Part shown: in pieces, positions 46,511 to 58,579 of the stretch
Layout: the number at the start of each line of letters is the position of its first letter
Position numbering within the stretch: position 1 is the first letter of the stretch
From: Costus lasius
Taxonomy: Eukaryota; Streptophyta; Magnoliopsida; Zingiberales; Costaceae
Assembly: GCA_027563935.2 (NCBI GenBank)
Contig: CM050446.2
Span: 24,989,501 to 25,053,500, forward strand
DNA length: 64,000 bases
Direction of reading: 5' to 3'
Position numbers and translations under genes: made by a program
The notes under the pieces: model-generated
The model's input: only the letters and a program-made list of their open reading frames with translations
Database searches by the model: none
What the model was told of the DNA's origin: nothing

Positions 46511-47494
46511 ATAAGTGCAATGATGATTGTCATAAAATATGGAAGACAATGGGGTCCACCATAACCTTTCATCTTATAATTTGATGATGATTACTACCAA
46601 TTTGAGCTCTTAATTTTGTTTGATGAAACACAAACACTTTCCCTTTTGATTCTCAAAGGAGTTCATTCAACTTCTTATCATGTATTGTTATATCCTGGGT
46701 ATTAAAATCAAATAATAGCTTTCAAGTAAGGCCAAACTTCAATATGCCTCCAACTTTTTCATTTTAAGCTTCCTTTTACATGCACAAGTTTACTTTGGGT
46801 AGAGTAATTAGATGATTACTACCAATTTGAGCTCTTAATTTTTATTCATGGAACACAAACACTTTCCCTTTTGATTATCAAAGGAGTCCATTCAACTTTT
46901 GACCATGTCTTCTTATATCCTTGGTATTAAAATCACACAATAGCTTTCATCTAAGGCCAAGCTTCAATATGCCTCCAAGTTTTTCATTCTAAGCTCCTAT
47001 TTACACGCACAAGTTTTTCATGTCTCACATACTTTGGGTGGACTAATCTTATGCCCTTTCTGAATATCAATGATTTTACAAACTTATCTTTGGAGGAAAT
47101 CTTAGTTCACATGAAATAAGAAATTAAGGTAACCTATATATTATATTTACACACGCTTCGTGTTTTCCTATATGCCAATACCATGTTACTTAGCTTTGGC
47201 ACCCCCCAAGAACTTGTGTTATCAAGAGTGAAAACAAATAGTAGTTCAAGATTAAACTTTAGAAGCACAACAAATTTAAATTTATATCAAAAAACCACTC
47301 GAGCACCCCCAGTTACCACCCCTCTCTCTCACCCCAATAAGATCAATGATGATTGTCATAAAATGTGGAAGACAATGGGTTCCTCTATAGCCTTTCATCT
47401 TATGATTAGATTATTACTATCAATTTGAGCTCTTAATTGTTAGTGTTGGAACACAAATACCGCAAAATTTGTTTATAAGTACAACATATATGAA

Positions 47495-47577
47495 GGGGTG
47501 GGGGCGTAGTTGGCTAGCGCGTAGGTCTCATAGCATGAATTATCCTGTGGTCGGGAGTTCGAGTCTCTCTCACCCCA
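47495..47577 (+). tRNA. Elongator tRNA-Met(CAT)-like, array copy 3
   Basis: Acceptor and T-stem pair fully (GGGAG TTCGAGT CTCTC), with CAT anticodon and intron GCATGAATT. Changes are a GG for TG after the acceptor and a variable-loop T. The copy nearest to an intact fold, but without a close T-run terminator. Confidence 0.62.
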
Positions 47578-48355
47578 ATAAGTGCAATGATGATTGTCAA
47601 AAAAATATGGAAGACAATGGGGTCCTTAACCTTTCATCTTATAATTTGATGGTTACTACCAATTTGAGCTCTTAATTTTTATTGATGGAACACAAACACT
47701 TTCCCTTTTGATTCTCAAAGGAGTCCATTCAACTTCTTATCATGTCTTGTTATATCCTGGGTATTAAAATCATATAATAGCTTTCAACTAAGGCCAAGCT
47801 TCAATATGCCTCCAAGTTTTTCATTATAAGCTTCCTTTTACATGCACAAGTTTTTTAAGTCTCACATACTTTGGGTAGACTAATCTTATCACCATCATTC
47901 TAAAGAATGTTATGCCCTTTCTGAATATCAATGATTTTACAAACTTATCTTTGGAGGAAATCTTAGTTCAGATGAAATAAGAAATTAAGGCGACCTATAT
48001 ATTATATTTCCACACGCTTTGTGTTTCCCTATATGCCAATACCATGTTACTTAGCTTTGGCACCCCCCAAGAACTTGTGTTATGAAGAGTGAAAATAAAT
48101 AGTAGTTAAAGATTAAACTTTAGAAGCACAACAAGATGGAATTTATAGCAAAAAACCACTCGAGCACCCCTAGTTGCCATCCCTCTCTCTCACCCCAATA
48201 AGATCAACGATGATTGTCATAAAATGTAGAAGATAATGGGGTCCTCTACAGCCTTTCATCTTATAATTGGATTATTACTATCAATTTGAGCTCTTAATTG
48301 TTAGTGTTGGAACACAAATACCACAAAATTTGTTTATAAGTACAACATATATGAA

Positions 48356-48439
48356 GGGGTGGGGGCGTAGTTGGCTAGCGCATAGGTCTCATAGCATGAG
48401 TTATCCTGAGGTCGGGAGTTTGAGTCTCTCTCACCCCCA
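48356..48439 (+). tRNA. Elongator tRNA-Met(CAT)-like, array copy 4, degenerate
   Basis: As copy 3, but with TTTGAGT in place of TTCGAGT, which damages the B box, and an extra C in the acceptor 3' strand. Confidence 0.55.
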
Positions 48440-49458
48440 ATAAGTGCAATGATGATTGTCATAAAATATAGAAGACAATGGGGTCCTCCATAACCTTTCA
48501 TCTTATAATTTGATGATTACTACCAATTTGAGCTCTTAATTTTTATTGATGGAACACGAACACTTTCCCTTTTGATTCTCAAAGGAGTCCATTCAACTTC
48601 TTATCATGTCTTGTTATATCTTGGGTATTAAAATCATATAATAGCTTTCAACTAAGGCCAAGCTTCAATATGCCTCCAAGTTTTTCATTCTAAGCTTCTT
48701 TTTACAAGCATAAGTTCTTCAAGTCTCACATACTTTGGGTAGAGTAATTAGATGATTTTTGCCAATTTGAGCTCTTAATTTTTATTCATGGAACACAAAC
48801 ACTTTCCCTTTTGATTATCAAAGGAGTCCATTCAACTTTTGATCATGTCTTACTATATCCTTGGTATTAAAAGCACACAATAGCTTTCAACTAAGGCCAA
48901 CCTTCAATATGCCTCCAAGTTTTTCATTCTAAGCTCCTTTTTACCTGCACAAGTTTTTCAAGTCTCACATACTTTGGGTAGACTAATCTTATCACCGTCA
49001 GTCTAAAAAATGTGATGCCCTTTCTGAATATCAATGATTTTACAAACTTATCTTTGGAGGAAATCTTATTTCAGATGAAATAATAAATTAACGTGACCTA
49101 TATATTATATTTCCACACGCTTCATGTTTCCCTATATGCCAATACCTTGTTACTTAGCTTTGGCACCACCAAGAACTTGTGATATGAAGTGTGAAAACAA
49201 ATGGTAGTTCAAGATCAAACTTTAGAAGCACAACAAGATTGAATTTATAGCAACAAAACACTCGAGCACCCCCAGCTGTCATCCCTATCTCTCACCCCAT
49301 TAAGATCAATGATGATTGTCATAAAATGTGGAAGACAATAGGGTCCTCTATACCCTTGCATCTTATAATTAGATTATTACTGTCAATATGAGCTCTTAAT
49401 TGTTAGTGTTGGAACACAAATACCACAAAAATTTATTTATAAGTACAACATATATGAA

Positions 49459-49541
49459 GGGGTGGTGGCGCAGTTGGCTAGTGCATAGGTTTCATAGCTT
49501 GAGTTATTATAAGGTCGAGAGTTTGAGCCTCTCTCACCCCA
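49459..49541 (+). tRNA. Elongator tRNA-Met(CAT)-like, array copy 5, degenerate
   Basis: The 5' half is close to the plant gene (GTGGCGCAGTTGGCTAG), but the anticodon stem 3' side is lost (TTATTATAAGG) and the B box is TTTGAGC. Clearly a pseudogene. Confidence 0.55.
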
Positions 49542-49836
49542 ATAAGTGCAATGCTGATTGTCATAAAATATGGAAGAGAATGGGGTCCTCCAAAACTTTT
49601 CATCTTATAATTTGATGATTACTACCAATTTGAGCTCTTAATTTTTATTGATTGAACACAAACACTTTCCCTTTTGATTCTCAAAGGAGTCCATTCAACT
49701 TCTTATCGTGTCTTGTTTCCTGGGTATTAAAATCATATAATAACTTTCAATTAAGGCCAAGCTTCAATATGCCTCCAAGTTTTTCATTCTAAGTTTTTTT
49801 TTACATGAACAAGTTTTACAAATCTCACATACTTTG

Positions 49837-50998
49837 TGTTAGGCCCTAGATCGTGGGCCTATCCCAAGCCCAAGCTGTGAACAAGGAGGTGGAGCCCGAA
49901 ATCAAGGGAGATTTCGGCGGTCAACCCGTAATGTTGACCCCGAAACAGGAAACGCGGCATCTCCATCCGTGATTTGTTCGGACGCAGCGAGCTCGGCGCC
50001 TGCTCCAGCCAAGCCTTCACCATCTTCCGCGATTCCTCCGAACGACGAGGGCGCGCATGGGAAGCGGGCTACGATGGAGTCGGGACGAGCGCTGAGGCTG
50101 GTAGCTTCAGCGAAAGACGCGGACGACAGCGTCTTCCCCGACCGATGCGGACGCCGGGTGACGCGGGAGAAGAAGAGGAGTCGGCAGACTTCCTCTATAA
50201 AGCGGATCAGAGGGTGATCTGAGGGGAGAGTAGGGGACGCCACCAAGGGCTTCGACCAGTGAGTGCAGAGTGATCAAGGGATCCAGCTAGCAATTGGAGA
50301 GACTGTAGCCGGAGACGGCCAGCGAGGGACGGGAGGGGGTACCGGCGGCAGGGGTCGTTGGGTAAGGGAAGATGTTTTGTAGCTTCAAATCGGGTAATAA
50401 AGCTTTCCTCTTCTATACCCCTGTTTCCGGCGAGATCCTTCCCGTCTCCATTGACGACGGTCGGCGATGAAGTCCAACGAGTTCCGATCGACGACGAGCG
50501 GCTGAGAGGATGTGCGAACCCTCTCGGTCTGCACCTTCCCTCTCCGGCGGACCCCTAGCGCAGACGGCGTTCGAACGACGCCGTGGAGAAGACGAAGCAA
50601 GACTCTGATTTTGACTAAGTCAAAATTGGAACAGCAGGGCGTGAATCGACTCTGGATTCGGCGGAATCGAATTTCCCGGCCGACGTCAGCGTGACGTCTG
50701 CACAGCAATCCAAAATCGGTGAAGCGGTGAGCATGATTTTGACGTTGGGGCAAAATCAAAGTTGACTGGAGGTAATTTTGATTAGGGTTTCGATTTCCTA
50801 ATTTAAGGTTAGGGTTCTTTGAATTTTTCGTGCGACTTGTAATTTGCGGATTGAAATTATTCGAGGAAATTAGGATTTTCTATTCGGGGTGAGATTTTGG
50901 CCGGAAACCCTAGGGAGTTCACGCTCTGGTGTTCCGCCGGACAACCCTAAGACACCAGTTTAGGGCTAGTTTAGGATTGATCCGTCCGGGGCGTGACA
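49837..50998 (+). mobile_element. Solo LTR (1162 bp) inserted in the tRNA-Met array
   Basis: Starts TGTTAGGCCC, ends GGGGCGTGACA, with exact duplication CTTTG at 49832-49836 and 50999-51003; array block X continues on both sides. GC-rich with open frames but no recognised protein, primer site or second LTR. Its ends resemble those of element G's LTR. Confidence 0.9.
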
Positions 50999-51251
50999 CT
51001 TTGGGTAGAGTAATTAAATTATTACTGCCAATTTGAGCTCTTAATTTTTATTCATGGAACAAAAACACTTTCCCTTTTGATTCTCAAAGGAGTCCATTCA
51101 ACTTTTGATCATGTCTTGTTATATCCTTGGTGTTAAAATCACACAATAGCTTTCAACTAAGGCCAAGTTTCAATATGCCTCCAACTTTTTCATTCTAAGC
51201 TCCTTTTTACTTGCACAAGTTTTTCAAGTCTCACATACTTTGGGTAGACTA

Positions 51252-51731
51252 TGTTGGAATTTTTGGTCTAACATTATTGATTTGTGAAAGCATTTGTTAA
51301 TTAATTAATGGGCCCATAACATCTCATTATTGAATGTGAAAGACAGCCTGTGTAGTCCGCGGGTTGTAAGAAGAATCACTATTGGATATTGGATTCTACA
51401 CCCTAGGTTTGAGAGAAATCCTTATTGAATAATCCTTATTGGATTATGGATTTCACACCCGAAACCCAAAACTCCTTTATGGGTAGAGCTTTGGGTTTTT
51501 CCATTATAAATATGGGCTAGGTCCCCACTTCATCCTTGATCAACGTGATCTCTTCCCATTGAGAGCCGTCTAAAGAAGGATAGCAGTGGAAGATTTCTAG
51601 CCTGACATTAGACATTAAAGCACAAAAGTATTAAGGGCGCAATCAGGTATGTGTTTAATATTTGTTCTTCATGTTGTTCTAGATCTATACAATAGATCCT
51701 ATATTTATGAATATGTCAAAATAATCTAACA
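51252..51731 (+). repeat. copia-type 5' LTR (480 bp), truncated element
   Basis: TGTTGGAATTTTTGG to AATCTAACA, followed after two bases by TGGTATCAGAGTC, a near-perfect initiator-tRNA-Met primer site at 51734-51746. No matching 3' LTR is present. The junction with the array at its left lacks a matching right flank. Confidence 0.85.
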
Positions 51732-52080
51732 TGTGGTATCAGAGTCAGGTTTTGTGTGGATTTAGAATGCATGATCTATTCAGATTATTGATTCGTTGAG
51801 AATTTTTAATATATTTTATCATGATCATAATAATTTAATCCTTAATTTTGATCGTGCATATAATAATGTTTTCCCTAGTTTTGTTATTTGCATCGATCGA
51901 CATTTTGCCTTGATCAATGTTTATCTGTTATTGCCAATGATGACGTCGTCGCTGGCGACGAAAATTTTGATCTTCAGAAAATAAGTAAAAGAAAGGTCCT
52001 AGGATCTAATGTAATTGATAGGATAAGTCAAAGGTTATTCGACATTATCAAAACCCTACCCCCCTAATTATGCTTGATGT
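51732..52080 (+). mobile_element. Leader of the truncated copia element
   Basis: Follows the primer-binding site. An ATGACGTCGTCG stretch near 51940 could be the start of gag but runs into a stop within ~15 codons. The element's end cannot be fixed. Confidence 0.45.
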
Positions 52081-52851
52081 AAAGGGAAGAGAGCTAGGTT
52101 AGGACGATATTTCACTTTAAAAATAGTAGATGCACAAATGATTGGTGGACTAAAAAATATTGATATATTTTTAATGTTTATATTACTTAAAATAAAATAA
52201 TTTTTTATTAATAATTATTACAAATATAAGTTTATGAAAAATAAACCAAGTTCAAGAAAAAAAGAAATTTATCGTGCGTCTGAGAGCAAGAATTATATTA
52301 CATTTGGGTACACTATTGGGATTGTTATTTCCCAATTATGCTTGATGCATTGACGAAGATCTGATTAGAAGTAAATACTATGTTTCATGTATATTGATAT
52401 AAATTTAAAAATTTTCAACTAAATGTATCTATGTGTTAGTTTACTTTCTAAAACTTAATTAAAAGTTTTAAAACTCAAAACAACATGTATACTAACAACA
52501 GAACGACCTGTTAAACATCTCCTTTTCATAATAGCAACAACATAACACCAATATACAACTCTTCCAAACGCATCCTAAGTCTCTCTAGGGTACAAAATAT
52601 GGTAGGTCTTAATATAGAACAACTTAAGAACCAAGTCTTTTAAGTGTAAGTTTTGTTTCAAGAACTAAGCCCTTCTATCCAAAGTGACTAGAGGCCCTAA
52701 ACTACAAGGGTACATAATGCCTTAGAAGAAATATACATTGGTGAGAAGTGTGATTAAAGGGACTATAACAGTGTATGTAAAACTTAAAGCAATAGGACCA
52801 ATGATTCATAGGACTAAGGTGTTAAGTATGCACAAACTCATGGAACTAAGG
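52081..52851. other. Spacer, nothing recognised
   Basis: AT-rich, no coding content, no bounded repeat that I can identify. Confidence 0.5.
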
Positions 52852-53496
52852 CCCTGTATACCAGGACGGATATTAGGATGGAAAGGACGAAAAATGTGAT
52901 ATTCCGTTGTATATCAAAACAGATAGAAATGGGCGGATGGATCACATGAAAGAAAATCGGATGATTTTCCACCGTTTTCTGATCCGCCCAAATCAGGCGG
53001 AAACACAACAACGCTTCGCTCTTCTGTGTCGCGAACCTCGCCAGGCCAGCACGCCGCCGCCCTCACGTTGCTTCCGACCCTGCCAGCCCAGCTCTCCGAC
53101 CTCGCCTCGCCTCCGCCCTTGCGTCCGACCTTGCCTAGCGTTGCCTCCGACCGCGCCTCGCCTTCGACCTTGCCTCCGACTTCGCCTACCCTCACCTCCA
53201 ACCTCGCCTCGCTTTGCCTCCAACCTCGCCCTCACCTCTGACGCCTCGCCAGACCAGACCTAGCCTCGCCGCCGACGACGCCTCCGACCTCACCTCGCTT
53301 TGCCTCCACCCTCGCCTCCGACGCCTCACCAGCGACAATGCCTCGCCAGACTAGACCTAGCCTCGCCGACGATGCCTCCGACCTCGCCTCGTCTAGTCAC
53401 GTGAGAATCGCGTGACAAAAATTTCCATCCTCACCTAAATCCTTTCCCTCTGCTAAATCCATCCACTTGCTTTCCCATCCCTACTAGTAAACAGGG
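52852..53496. mobile_element. Possible non-autonomous DNA transposon with GC-rich centre
   Basis: Ends CCCTGTATACCAGG and, on the other strand at the right, CCCTGTTTACTAG, followed in both by a GGATGG word, so imperfect terminal inverted repeats are plausible. No clear target duplication. No transposase. Confidence 0.35.
53028..53400. repeat. GC-rich degenerate minisatellite
   Basis: Many copies of a CCTCGCCTCCGACC-like motif of ~13-20 bp, sharply GC-rich in an AT-rich neighbourhood. It creates open frames rich in Ser, Pro and Thr, or Arg and Gly, on both strands, which I regard as by-products. Confidence 0.8.
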
Positions 53497-53795
53497 TGTA
53501 AGTTAGAAACATGGAAAATGCCTCAGAATCTAAGACATGTAGGAAGTGACTCAAGAGATCAAGGTTTTGTTTTGAGCATATTATGGTATAAAATTAATTA
53601 TTATGCACAATTATCACTAAATATTTCAATAATAAGTGATTTAACTGATCGAGGTCTAGATTAATGATGAACTCCATAAACAAAGTCCTTAAGTATAAAT
53701 AATACCTTAGGAATTTTTAGTGAGTAATGCAAAGGGATCCTATATTCCTATGTGGATGAATTATAGCAACTAAATATATTATGTAGGTAAATAAT

Positions 53796-55401
53796 TGTTG
53801 GAAAATTCCAGGAATATTTACAAAATTTTACAATCAATACAAACACACAGCGGAAGCATATCCCTGAAACAGGCTGGTTCCAAAAACCCAATGGATCATT
53901 TCTTACGAGGGGGTCGACACGATGAAAGTAGAAAGTACCTAAGAGCGATGTGAAGTGATGATGATGTAGGCGCCCAAGCATGCGTCCTCTGCAGTCTCAC
54001 ACACAATGGATCCTCGAGCTCTCTTCTCCCACACCCGGTGCTAGCTTCGGGAAGAAGATCCAAGCCTTCAGGGAGTCCTCTACTTCACTTGCGCCACCTC
54101 CAAGAGAAGATGCCCCAAGAGGAAAGGAGGAAGAAATTGCTTGCGGCTATAGAAGAGATGTTGCACCAATGTCACTAGCCCTTGCCCTTGGATTGATGCT
54201 CACGCCAACTTCTAGGGTGCTCTCGCATATGTTGTGTTAGATGCAACAAGGGGCGGCAAGGCAAGGTAAATAGGCGCAACTCATGAAGAATAATTCGGCT
54301 AGGGTAAAGGGAAGTGGGCGACTAGGGTTAGATGCAAGGAAAGACTCTAAGTTTTTATCATAAATGCCTAGCCCTCTTCCATATGCACATAGGACCTGCC
54401 AAACATGTCCCCAAGGCCATATGCGCCCCAAGCCTTGCCATAGAAGCAAGCATTCCATCCAAGGAACAAGGGGGAGGCACCAAGAGCTTCCTAATGAAGC
54501 ACCATGTGCCAATTCTTCCCCATTATACCCTTAGGCGCCAATGGGGTTAACTTCTCCCCATTATACCCTTTAGCCCCCTTATCTCTTTATGACAATTTAT
54601 TATTGGGCCTCATTGGGTAATGAGCTAGCCCAAACTTCATTGCACAGGTTGATTAAGCCATTGGATCCAATCCAATGCAACCCTAACTCAAATGTGACCA
54701 ACCATGCTCAATTTTTGGTCAACCTGCCAAAAATGAAGTTTGGCTTCAATAACTCTCTTCCATCTCATTAGGGCCATTGGCGCTGATGAAATCTCCCAAA
54801 TAGATCCGAGCTATCCAATAACTCGATCATAAGGCTTTCCAATCAATACGAGAACTCGAGTATCAAGGTGTGCGACCCTGTATGTTCCTTTGACATTGGC
54901 AGTGCTGGCATAAGGTCATCACAAGCAGTGAGTGGCACCTAGCAGTGCATCGTTGCTACCCAAGTCATCGGAATGGATATCGACATTGACATCCCTATCA
55001 TCGCAACTAGGTACTGATGCATTATAGTCACTTTGCCAAACATATCCGATTGGACAAGTGTGTCACCACTTGTTTTTACCCAATCTCATGGTCATGACTA
55101 AATCAGGTTCTCACCTAGGTATGGCCATACACATTCAGTCATAAAATCATAGGGAGGCCCATGGATATCATGCTTCCCTCAGGAAGGGGTAAATCCTCTG
55201 TCTGTCCATTGATCTTCTCATATGAGTCGTGACATCCTCAATAACAACCATTATGACCTCTCAACTACAGCGAGGTGTTAGGTTGTATCAAAGCATGTCC
55301 CTAACCATATAGAAGAGTCAATGACCTCAAGTCATGAGATCAATGCATCTCCTGTCACTTGTGAGGATAACTCATGACGCCAAGTCAGTGCCTCACAGCG
55401 G
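53796..55401. other. Unclassified retroelement-like DNA hosting E3
   Basis: Begins with TGTTGGAAAATTCC, an LTR-like terminus, and contains moderately GC-rich non-coding DNA without a recognised domain. E3 is inserted at its right end, so its continuation may be at 63179. Family not determined. Confidence 0.35.
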
Positions 55402-55406
55402 GTCGG

Positions 55407-56996
55407 TGACACTGTCCGCAAGTGCACATAAATGTCAAAGTAATACAAAAGATATCGAATCCCACAGGGAACAAGGTGAGTACCAGAAAATCTAATTCTT
55501 GGAATCTAAGCTGATCAAATCATGGTTTTTGGAACTTAAGAACTAAAACTAAGCGAAATCGTAAGCAAGAAATCGAACAACTACAGCAGGAAAAATATAT
55601 GAGAGAGAATATCAAGGCTTTGGTTTCCACCACTCTGACGATTTTAATTTTGCTAAGAAATAAATATCAGTTACATGGATTTTCAAATATGCATAAGGAA
55701 TCTACCCTATAGTACAGGGTGCCCTCTTTCGAGTGTACACCCCGGTATTTACCCAGAACATCTCCTACTTTCGTGGTGAATCATTCTAGATAAACCCAAT
55801 GGTTTCCGTGGTAGATTATGGACCCTTGAGCGAAGAACAAGCACTTTTGTGTCGAGCCTTCGCAAGATTCACAAAGAGGTTCCGTCGTTACAATTCTACT
55901 TTCGTTATGAACTGTAATAACTATGACATGATAATACTTGGCCAGAGTAAATATCAAGAAATTAATACTTCAAGTAAAATATGCTCAGAATATGATCCAA
56001 ATAACAATGTTAACACATGAATTTCAAAATAGAAATCGTCAGAGGGCTTCAACCTAGCCCTGAAATAAAGTTTACACTACAACCATCGTTGAATCACTAA
56101 AAATTCTCTCTTTGTACATAAGAAAATCACAGGAAAAGGTTTCTAAAAGGGAGGAGATGATGAACCGAAACAAATAGTCAAGGATTGCTGAGTTCTGATG
56201 ATCGAATCTCTAAAAATCACCCTGAAGTCGCCTGTTCGCCGTCGACTTCCGCCCTAGCCACTTTGTCACAAGATTTCCAGATGATTAGGTCACGGAAATT
56301 GGGGATTTTATACTCTTTGTGTTCTCCTTCGAATAAGCTTTCCAAAAAGTCCTCACTTGCCAAATTTGGACATCAAACGGGCTCAAAATCGCTAAAAATC
56401 CGAGTAGAGGTCGGGCTGTCTAGAAAGCATCACGGGTGAACCCCGCCGGGTTCACCTACCAGTGAAGTGTTCTGTGCGGTTCTATTGCGAAATAATCACC
56501 GGTGAACCCCGCCGGGTTCACCTACCAGTGAAGTCCACGGTATATTTTTGCGCAGGTTTTATCAGACAGAATCACGGGTGAACCCCATGGGGTTCACCTG
56601 CTAGTGAAGCGTGCGGCGACTTTCGGATACCCTGACATCATCAGTGAACCCCGCCGGGTTCACCAGGCAGTGAAACGCGCGTTGAGTTTCGTCCTTCGGC
56701 AAGATCACCGGTGAACCTCGCCGGGTTCACCTGACCGTGAAGTCCAGAAAAAGCTCCGATTGAGCCCAAATTTTATGGGTAGCTTCGTCTTCTTATAAGA
56801 ATCACCTCATGCTTTTAAATTCTTCAAAATGACTTCAAAATTGGGTGATTTAACCTGAAATTCCATGAGAAAGATGAAAAGTGAAGATTCTGAAGCTTTA
56901 AAGTAAATAAGCCTTAAAGGAGTGTAAAAACATTCAAATAAGCCTGAATTTATCATGGAATAATAATAAAAATAACTATAAAAATGCATGGCATCA
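55407..56996 (-). repeat. E3 3' LTR (1590 bp)
   Basis: TGACA to CATCA. Five hairpin modules start at 56436, 56502, 56578, 56644 and 56711 (spacing 66, 76, 66 and 67 bp). TATA-like box at 56305-56312, 124 bp from the first module. Confidence 0.93.
56436..56740 (-). repeat. Hairpin-module array in E3 3' LTR (5 modules)
   Basis: The clearest array in the window. Most modules have both the inner GTGAACC/GGTTCAC arms and an outer TCAC/GTGA arm; the third is the perfect palindrome GTGAACCCCATGGGGTTCAC. Confidence 0.92.
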
Positions 56997-58579
56997 AACA
57001 CTCCAGACTTAAATCTTTTTTGTCCTCAAGCAATAAAATAAGTTGAAATACATGCTTGGTATAAGAATAATCTTTTTGTGTTGAAGTTCGCACCCAAGTT
57101 CAGAAAAACACTTTTTTAGCAATCCAAGATCTAATTAGAAGAAATCAACTAAAAAGAATGTCTTAAGTATTCACCAGTTTGGTCCCACAGTTTCTAGATG
57201 TCAACCAATTCAGAAAGCAGTAAACATGAGATTCAATCAAGCATACACAACACTCATTCCATTCCTATCATTCTAATTCATAATGTTGGGGTTAACTCAA
57301 GTGTTTTATTCAGGATATGAGACACTGATCATTGCATTAGACTTCAACTCATATCCTTAGGTACCATTGCCAATTTTTTGCAATGCCAAGTAGAGGAGTC
57401 TTTTTATTTGAATTCACATTTCTTAGATTTCAACTCATATCCTTCGGTACCACTGCCCATTTTTCGCAGTGCCAAGTAGAGGAATCTAAGTGTGATTGAT
57501 ATTTTTTTAACAAGTAATTAACATATCCTGGCTTTTAATAAATGCAGTGTTTCCCTAATACTAGAAAGGAATGTCAAGTTTGAAAAGAGATTATGTATCC
57601 TGATATGTATCGAATGTAAATTGCAAACCAAAATCAATTGAACAATCATGAAAACGCTTGACCCACTTAATGAACTACCTAAAAACAATCCACTTAGAAA
57701 ATTTCTAATTCATAGAATATATGGACATGACTATTGAGTAAATTTCCAACAAGTACTACATTCAACATGTCTTGATAAACTCCAACCAATCATGCATTTA
57801 ACTTTAAGAATTTTGCAAGGCTATCATCAGACAAGACTAGCATGACAGGTCAATAGGTTAATAATGAATCTTTTATCATAACAAAATTTGTAATATATGC
57901 CTTAAAACAACTTCATGCAAGCTCATAGATCCACACATCATGTAACATGTAAAGAGAATTATAGCATAACACCAAAACTGAAAAATAAGTGGTTCAAAAA
58001 TATGTGTTATACACTGCAGAGAGTGGGGCCTGTCGATATGGACCAAGCCCATGAATAGTGGCATAAGGAACAATGCCAAAATAGCATCCATCATAAAGTA
58101 GCATAATAAATCCATAAAGAGTCAGAACACAACAACCAAACAGAAGCTGGAGTAAAGACAGCTCACCCGCTCTAAAATGTTGCATAGTCCTCTATGCAAC
58201 ATCGTATACGTGAGAGGAGAAGGCGGCGATGTCAAGTCTTCTGGTGGACAGTGTACTTCACGGGTGAACCCCGCCGAGTTCACCTAGCCGTGAGGTGTAC
58301 TGAGCTTCAATAAAAATTCATCAGAAATCTCCCATTCCAAAAACATACCTGTATCACAAAAATTTCCCTCTAATCAGCGTATATCAAGATCAAAATTTCC
58401 TAAAGTAAACTAGATAAGCAAGAGAGTGAAGTACTCAACGATGATAAACTAAAAACCGAATGACAACTAAAGTAAATTAAGAAACGGGAAAACTTGACAG
58501 AAATAAACAAGCAAAAACTTGGGTTGCCTCCCAAGGAGTGCTAGTTTTAGGTCTATAGCTCGACCATAAACAGTGTTTA
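56997..58579 (-). other. E3 3' region: twin hairpins and a leftover hairpin module
   Basis: Non-coding. Twin hairpins CATTGC..GCAATG at 57365-57385 and CACTGC..GCAGTG at 57451-57471. A single LTR-type hairpin module starts at 58264. In E2 the corresponding stretch holds the env-position ORF, which is missing here with a junction near 58235. Confidence 0.7.

Larger units (their letters stand above)
44362..51251 (+). repeat. Tandem array of ~1.08-kb units containing tRNA-Met-like sequences
   Basis: Each unit consists of a ~240-bp block X (from AATTTGAGCTCTTAA to CATACTTTGGGTAGA), usually twice, then a ~570-bp block Y with a GGCACCCCCCAAGAACTTG stretch, a tRNA 3'-half-like piece and a full tRNA-Met-like sequence. 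tRNA starts are 1081, 1067, 861 and 1103 bp apart; the 861-bp unit has lost one X. There are about five and a half units. Interrupted by the solo LTR 49837-50998. Right end at the copia LTR at 51252. Confidence 0.92.

Noticed and set aside
45321..49615. Four similar short frames of about 60-70 codons beginning MFIS(T/I)TYMKG, looking like a gene family
   Set aside because: They run through the tRNA-Met-like sequence of each array unit. The similarity is that of the tandem repeat, and the tRNA fold explains the conserved part.
52907..53263. Pro/Ser-rich protein frame
   Set aside because: A product of the GC-rich minisatellite, with equally open frames on the other strand.
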